From a virus, in the IMG/VR virus record IMGVR_UViG_3300010413_000178, positions 1-24,317 of that record: a DNA stretch of 24,317 nucleotides, one strand, 5' to 3'. A program made the translations under genes and the position numbers. The notes below the pieces were generated by a model. The model saw only the letters and a list, made by a program, of their open reading frames with translations. It had not been told where the DNA came from and made no database searches. This document shows positions 20,850 through 24,317 of this stretch, piece by piece (position 1 is the stretch's first letter; every line of letters begins with the position of its first letter).

Positions 20850-21283
20850 CCCAGCGCCCTTTTCTTGATCACCGCCCCTGCTTCCTCCGCCGCGTTCTTT
20901 TTCTGGCTATCGAACGCCGGCCGCAGGAATGGTCGCGCCGCCATCCCCGGATGTCCCACCGCCCACGTCACGATAGTACCCTGGTCCCCCTCGAACACCA
21001 GCGGATCCCCCGTGATGTTGTGCGGCCCCGCCCCCGTCTCCAGATAGCGCCAGTACCACACCTCGTCCGGCATCCCCACATCGACGGTCACCTGCCCGGG
21101 CCTCCGCTCCGCCGTCTCCGTCTTGATCAGCCGCCGCGGCGCCTTCGCATTCGCCATCTCCGCGATCATCTGGGCCCCGGCCGTCGCCGCCGCCTCCAGC
21201 ACCTGCTCCACGTCCACCCCCAGCTTCTTCAGCTTGGCGATCAGCTCCGGCCCCCCCTCCACCTCCACCTTCACCCGCGGCAT
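20846..21283 (-). CDS. HK97 gp10-like head-tail protein
   Basis: This 145-aa protein begins with VEVEGGPELIAKLKKLGVDV and has AAATAGAQMIAEMANAKAPR, then VWYWRYLETGAGPHNITG and MAARPFLRPAFDSQKKNAAE, the recognisable core of the HK97 gp10 family. It acts at the head-tail joint. The start follows AGGGAAAGGGAAAA. Its stop overlaps the DUF3168 start. Confidence 0.87.
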   Translation of the reverse strand: MPRVKVEVEGGPELIAKLKKLGVDVEQVLEAAATAGAQMIAEMANAKAPRRLIKTETAERRPGQVTVDVGMPDEVWYWRYLETGAGPHNITGDPLVFEGDQGTIVTWAVGHPGMAARPFLRPAFDSQKKNAAEEAGAVIKKRALG

Positions 21284-21297
21284 TTTTCCCTTTCCCT

Positions 21298-21330
21298 ATC
21301 TGCGTTAATCCGCGTCCATCTGCGGTTAAA
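21298..21330. repeat. Intergenic repeat supplying the head closure stop codon
   Basis: A unit reading tctgcgttaatccgcgtcc and a following ctgcggttaaa lie between the closure and gp10-like genes. The TAA stop of the closure gene is part of the repeat. Confidence 0.8.
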
Positions 21331-21643
21331 GCACCTCGCGACAGTACAAATTCAACTCGCGGTCCCGATTATCCACGTTGATCACCGCCAGGATATCGTA
21401 AATGTTATCCCCCTCCGTCGCCCGCATCTCCGGCACCACCCCGCTCCGATACCTTAGCACGATCTTGGTCGACACCTCCGCCCCGGCGAAACTGACATCC
21501 TCGAACTCCCGCCCCCGTACCGGCTCCACCGACCCCCACACCGTGGCCACGTCCGACCACGTCACCACCTCCTCGCCGAAAGTGTTCCTGGTGACCGCCT
21601 TTTCCTGTATCGTAACCCTATGCCTTAATCTGCCTGCTCTCAA
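21326..21643 (-). CDS. Head closure protein (Phage_H_T_join, SPP1 gp16 type)
   Basis: This 105-aa protein begins MRAGRLRHRVTIQEKAVTRN and continues TFGEEVVTWSDVATVWGSVE and VRGREFEDVSFAGAEVSTKI, the classic head-tail joining pattern. It closes the head after packaging. The start is TTG, behind GGGGAACG. The stop codon lies in an intergenic repeat. Upstream is the gap that carries the opposite-strand RNA gene. Confidence 0.88.
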   Translation of the reverse strand: MRAGRLRHRVTIQEKAVTRNTFGEEVVTWSDVATVWGSVEPVRGREFEDVSFAGAEVSTKIVLRYRSGVVPEMRATEGDNIYDILAVINVDNRDRELNLYCREVL

Positions 21644-21678
21644 CGTTCCCCCTGCTCACAAGGGATCGCCAGATCCCG

Positions 21679-21732
21679 CCATCCGCGTTCATCCGCGGTT
21701 CCAAAATCCAAAATCACAAATCCAAAATCCTT
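21679..21732. repeat. Intergenic repeat next to the opposite-strand RNA gene
   Basis: CCGCGTTCATCCGCGG and CCAAAATC family units end about 10 bp before the TTGACA of the RNA gene promoter. Confidence 0.8.
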
Positions 21733-21741
21733 AGTGTACTC

Positions 21742-21771
21742 TTGACAATATCAGTACAAATGTGCTACAAT
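21742..21771 (+). promoter_or_regulatory. Near-consensus sigma-70 promoter of the opposite-strand RNA
   Basis: TTGACA (21742-21747), an 18-bp spacer and TACAAT (21766-21771), with a TGn extension directly before the -10. It is the best promoter sequence in the window. It points away from the late genes' direction, and no ORF with a ribosome binding site follows. Confidence 0.82.
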
Positions 21772-21777
21772 TAAAGC

Positions 21778-21871
21778 GGTTGGGGCGGGTCGAAGCGCCA
21801 CGGTGCCGGCCACACCGTTGGACCAGAGCGGAAAGATCCCCGGGCTGGAAGGCGCCTCCCGCCACTTTTTT
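21778..21871 (+). ncRNA. Predicted structured small RNA (three-way junction), unknown family
   Basis: Starting about 7 nt after the -10, a ~94-nt transcript would fold as follows. P1 is GGCGGG (21784-21789) with CCCGCC (21858-21863). P1b is GCGCC (21795-21799) with GGCGC (21851-21855). P2 is ACGGTG (21800-21805) with CACCGT (21813-21818), 7-nt loop. P3 is CCAG (21823-21826) with CTGG (21845-21848), extended past an AG/GG internal loop by CGG (21829-21831) with CCG (21840-21842). Six U (21866-21871) follow P1. Promoter, helices and U-run together look like a free-standing RNA gene. The gap contains no protein gene. I do not recognise the fold. Function could be antisense control of late mRNA, protein binding or another regulatory role; all are guesses. 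Confidence 0.72.
21858..21871 (+). terminator. 3' stem strand and U-run ending the small RNA
   Basis: CCCGCC, two bases, then TTTTTT. The stem is closed by pairing with GGCGGG at the 5' end of the RNA, so termination would use the whole folded transcript as its hairpin. Confidence 0.6.
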
Positions 21872-21890
21872 CCCCACCCCCATCCGCGTC

Positions 21891-21915
21891 CATCTGCGTT
21901 TATCCGCGGTTAAAA
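21891..21915. repeat. Intergenic repeat supplying the connector stop codon
   Basis: CCGCGTCCATCTGCG and TTTATCCGCGGTTAAAA units lie between the RNA gene and the gp6-type connector; the connector's TAA stop lies within them. Confidence 0.8.
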
Positions 21916-22491
21916 TCGCAACACCCGATAAGGCCACAACAAATACTCCGACCCCTGCGGGATCCGCTGGATATTCCCCACGCCCAGCGTGTCCTCGCGA
22001 TTCTCGTACCAGTGCCCGATCATCAGCAACATCGCCCTCCGGATCGCCTCGGGCACGTCCGAGGCCGCGCCGCCGTACCCCGCCACGAATCGCACCGTCA
22101 CCCCGTTGGCCACCCGCAGTGTATCACCGGGCCAGGTCGCCGTCGACTTGAGCACCACCCGCCCGGGCTCGCTATTGATATCGACCACGTAATCGCTACT
22201 CGAGACCGTACCCGTCGTCGCGTCCTGTTTGGTGTACGTGATTGACGTGACCGAGCGCAGCGGGGGCAGCGGGATCTCCAGGCGGTCCGTACCCGGGAAC
22301 GCGTCGAATATCCAGTCCCACGTCTGAGTGATCAGCGCCCGCCGCGTGATCGTCTCCGTCATCTGGCGCGCCGCCGTGATCAGCCCCAGGATCAGCTCGT
22401 CATCCGTCGTCACGTCCACCCGCAGGTGTGTTTTCGTCTCGATCAAACCCAGCGGCTCCACCGTCGCCGCCGTGTATATCGTCAGGCTCAT
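21910..22491 (-). CDS. Head-tail connector (HK97 gp6-like)
   Basis: This 193-aa protein begins YTAATVEPLGLIETKTHLRV, then DDELILGLITAARQMTETIT and RRALITQTWDWIFDAFPG, the pattern of the phiE125 gp8/HK97 gp6 connector family. IPLPPLRSVTSITYTK and the C-terminal IRRAMLLMIGHWYENRED fit as well. It forms the ring below the portal. The start ATG follows GGAG, which overlaps the previous stop (ttaGGAG). Confidence 0.88.
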   Translation of the reverse strand: MSLTIYTAATVEPLGLIETKTHLRVDVTTDDELILGLITAARQMTETITRRALITQTWDWIFDAFPGTDRLEIPLPPLRSVTSITYTKQDATTGTVSSSDYVVDINSEPGRVVLKSTATWPGDTLRVANGVTVRFVAGYGGAASDVPEAIRRAMLLMIGHWYENREDTLGVGNIQRIPQGSEYLLWPYRVLRF

Positions 22492-22500
22492 CGCGAGCTC

Positions 22501-22803
22501 CTAACTACTACTAACCACCCGGGCCACCGGCGCCCAAAAGTGCATCTCGTCAGCCGCGATCACCGCGCCCGTCCCTTCAAAGCGATACCACCATTCCCCG
22601 GCCTCGTCGATCGTGACGTACATGTAATAGACGCCGGTCTCCTGCTTTGTGACCTGGCTCAAAGCATACGTATAGGTGGATACGTTCCCGCTGGGATCCC
22701 TTACCTTGACCGCCACTGCCGTCGGGTCGGCCGCCGTGCCGTTCGCGTCGGTGAACGCGCCCTGGATCTTGACCCGATCCCCTACGTCGTACGTATTAGC
22801 CAC
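22501..22803 (-). CDS. Small Ig-like head-associated protein
   Basis: This 100-aa protein reads [20 protein letters not shown], then [17 protein letters not shown] and [20 protein letters not shown], a single immunoglobulin-like beta sandwich of a kind often found among phage head genes, where it may decorate the capsid. It starts at GTG overlapping the SEC-C gene stop by 8 bp. The end VVSSS is encoded by an AGT run and TAG stop. It is not an enzyme. Confidence 0.65.
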   Translation of the reverse strand: MANTYDVGDRVKIQGAFTDANGTAADPTAVAVKVRDPSGNVSTYTYALSQVTKQETGVYYMYVTIDEAGEWWYRFEGTGAVIAADEMHFWAPVARVVSSS

Positions 22804-22990
22804 CGGGCTGATCCTCCGTGTCGATGCTATCGCTCACGTGCACCCCCAGCACGGGAGGCGCCGGCGCATTTTTCTTGCTCGCCTCGATCATCTGGCGAAA
22901 AGTCTCCTCGGGCAAACAGCAGAACTTGTACTTCTGCCCGCTCCCACACGGGCAAGGATCGTTGCGTCCGACTTTCTTTTTATCACTCAC
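22796..22990 (-). CDS. SEC-C motif mini-protein
   Basis: This 64-aa protein starts at GTG 22990 in a GTGA overlap with the glycosyltransferase stop; the frame is open further upstream, but only as a shadow of that gene. The motif [19 protein letters not shown] is a complete SEC-C zinc site (C-x-C-x8-C-C), as found at the end of SecA and in many small proteins. The rest is a short helix and an acidic tail. SEC-C binds zinc and partner proteins. Its role among head genes is not known; it may help the glycosyltransferase beside it. Confidence 0.8.
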   Translation of the reverse strand: MSDKKKVGRNDPCPCGSGQKYKFCCLPEETFRQMIEASKKNAPAPPVLGVHVSDSIDTEDQPGG

Positions 22991-23877
22991 GGAAACTGCT
23001 CCCCATCTGGATTGATATGCTTGCAGAAAATGTTCGTGTCCACCAGGAATGGGAACTCCTGCTCCTGGTATTCCTTCCATCCCGCTTTCTCGAAAAACCC
23101 ATCCTTCATTATGCGCGTGCACCAGTCCAGATCACTGGTGCCCGTGCTCGTGTTGAACTGCTGCGATTCCTGGTCGTACCACACGTCGCGCGGCGTATTG
23201 AACACCTTGCGGGTCAGATCCCGGCGCCCGTCCGGGTGCTGGATGATGTATTGCTCGCTCTCCTCCCACATCGCCCGCAGGATCCCGCAGTGGATCAGCA
23301 GGCAACCGGTAGGCACCCCATCGCACCACACCAGGTCCCCGAACTTCCAGTCCCCGTAGAACGACGTGCCCCGCCCACGATACACCAGCGGCTCGCTCGG
23401 GCGATTGCGCGTGTAGTACAGGCCGCTGATGATCGGGATCTTGCCTTCGCGCATATAATCGTTGTAGCGCTTGAACGCATCCGGAGGCAGGATCACGTCG
23501 TGCTCGATCAGCAGCAACCACTGGAAATCCCGTTGCAGCGCCTCGCGGACGATCAGGTTCTGGGCGTCCGCCACCTGGTAGCGTAGCGGGATGAACGAGT
23601 TGAGATACTGGTTCATCTGCACCATGCTCCAGTTCGGAGGCACGATCTGACCATACCGCCCCATCACCCATTCAATCCGCACCAGCCCCGTGGTAGGGGT
23701 GGCCACCAGCAAGCGGTTCACGTAGCCCGGATCTTTGCTATCCAGCACCACCGTGCGGTAAGCCGTCTCCGGAGGATCCGCCACCAGCGGCCCCTGATAC
23801 CGCTCCCCGACCTGCCTCTCCAGCTCGGCCAGCTTGTCCTTGATCTCCTCGATGGCCACTGTCAACTCTAGCCCCAT
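22987..23877 (-). CDS. GT-A fold glycosyltransferase (GT2-like)
   Basis: In this 296-aa protein a short coiled N terminus ([15 protein letters not shown]) precedes a GT-A-type core. The core shows [18 protein letters not shown] (118-135, EHD as the DxD-like metal site), [10 protein letters not shown] (149-158), [20 protein letters not shown] (184-203) and [14 protein letters not shown] (248-261), with a late His (H287). It should transfer a sugar from a nucleotide donor. Being inside the head gene cluster, it may glycosylate a virion protein, but it could also modify the host surface. It overlaps the upstream gene by 10 bp. Confidence 0.8.
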   Translation of the reverse strand: MGLELTVAIEEIKDKLAELERQVGERYQGPLVADPPETAYRTVVLDSKDPGYVNRLLVATPTTGLVRIEWVMGRYGQIVPPNWSMVQMNQYLNSFIPLRYQVADAQNLIVREALQRDFQWLLLIEHDVILPPDAFKRYNDYMREGKIPIISGLYYTRNRPSEPLVYRGRGTSFYGDWKFGDLVWCDGVPTGCLLIHCGILRAMWEESEQYIIQHPDGRRDLTRKVFNTPRDVWYDQESQQFNTSTGTSDLDWCTRIMKDGFFEKAGWKEYQEQEFPFLVDTNIFCKHINPDGEQFP

Positions 23878-24317
23878 TTCACTTGCTCCGGACGGGCCAG
23901 CTTTGCGAACTCCCGATCGAACGATTCACGCTCCACTCCCAGGTCCTTTATCTTGCGATAGCAATAGTCCGCGTTTTTCACGAACAGCGGGAACACCATC
24001 ACCTTGCACGGCAGCGAGTACAGTAGGCACGCCTCCAGCGCCCGCCCGAACGCCATCGCCAGGATCTGCGCCTGGTCCTGGACGCGATCCTCGCCGTATA
24101 GCTCCGGCGCTACCATCCAGTCCAGCTTGACGTCCAGCCGCGAGCGTGCGCTCACGTCCAGGTCCCGGAACGGGATCAGCACGTGATCCACCTCGATCAG
24201 CTCCTCCATCAGCAGCCGTTTCAGCGTCAAGCCCCACTCCGGCGATTTCAACACCCGCGGCGCCGCGCCGATGATCCTGCGGATCTTCTCCGGCGAGTCC
24301 TCATTCCAATGCCAGCC
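23868..24317 (-). CDS. Unknown protein, 5' end beyond the window
   Basis: The frame is open through the right edge, beginning GWHWNEDSPEKIRRIIGAAP; the GTG at 24254 is therefore probably not the true start. The visible 149 residues are mixed alpha/beta with LMEELIEVDHVLIPFRDLDV, ALEACLLYSLPCKVMVFPLF and a basic, helical end. No motif is recognised. The overlap with the glycosyltransferase suggests related work, perhaps in sugar or surface modification, but that is only context. Confidence 0.6.
   Translation of the reverse strand, partial: GWHWNEDSPEKIRRIIGAAPRVLKSPEWGLTLKRLLMEELIEVDHVLIPFRDLDVSARSRLDVKLDWMVAPELYGEDRVQDQAQILAMAFGRALEACLLYSLPCKVMVFPLFVKNADYCYRKIKDLGVERESFDREFAKLARPEQVKWG

Noticed and set aside
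20060-21457. 465-aa plus-strand ORF rich in Arg, Pro and His
   Set aside because: It spans several well-identified minus-strand genes and has the composition of a GC-rich shadow frame.
11079-21915. Intergenic repeats as CRISPR arrays
   Set aside because: Units are short, degenerate and adjacent, with no regular unique spacers and no cas genes.
22502-22516. A third (CTA)n/(TAG)n inverted repeat
   Set aside because: Only one arm is present; it is the Ser codons and stop of the Ig-like gene, with no matching arm nearby.
22426-23586. 386-aa plus-strand ORF
   Set aside because: Shadow of the connector, Ig-like, SEC-C and glycosyltransferase genes.

Overview
The window reads as part of a temperate tailed phage or phage-plasmid (siphovirus type, Caudoviricetes) from a GC-rich bacterium. 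No host gene is clearly present. The intergenic repeats built from 'accgcagatgaacgcggat', 'acaggattaacaggat' and 'ccaaaatccaaaatc' are of a kind seen between genes of Chloroflexota and some other environmental bacteria. A Chloroflexota host is therefore a reasonable but unproven guess. All assignments come from reading motifs and gene order; no database search was possible.

Left end, 1-2113: an integration and control module. It holds a small excisionase-like HTH gene, a 51-nt copy of the 3' half of a tRNA-Gln(CUG) gene on the minus strand that is very probably the attachment site, a small basic ORF, a 228-bp stretch with several palindromes, and a tyrosine integrase on the minus strand. The integrase carries all catalytic residues but is broken by an 11-bp tandem duplication.

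Plus-strand early/maintenance genes, 2114-10692, fall into three closely packed groups. The first has two small genes, a phage SNF2-type helicase and a DNA methyltransferase; it looks less GC-rich than the rest. The second has a winged-helix protein that may start replication, a second winged helix, a 43-aa ORF and a four-helix membrane protein. The third has an FtsK/SpoIIIE motor without membrane segments, a small membrane protein and a large ParB-like protein. A parS-like palindrome precedes the ParB gene and a second copy of its core follows it. Two gene-internal (CTA)n/(TAG)n inverted repeats and a CGGACA repeat cluster also lie here.

Minus-strand late genes, 24317-10764, are transcribed right to left. 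The order is an unknown partial gene, a glycosyltransferase, a SEC-C mini-protein, an Ig-like head protein, the gp6-type connector, head closure protein, gp10-type protein, DUF3168 tail terminator, a zinc-finger protein, a small structural protein, the tail tube, the G/G-T tail chaperones with a -1 frameshift, the tape measure, the distal tail protein, a tail fibre-like protein, a 1183-aa tail hub with an N-terminal GH26 glycosidase and two LamG domains, and a final small tail protein. Terminase, portal, protease, capsid and lysis genes are not in the window; the head genes presumably lie to the right.

The most unusual element is a 266-bp gap inside the late operon (21644-21909). There a near-consensus sigma-70 promoter on the opposite strand drives a predicted ~94-nt, three-way-junction RNA ending in six U. 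I do not recognise this RNA as any known family.
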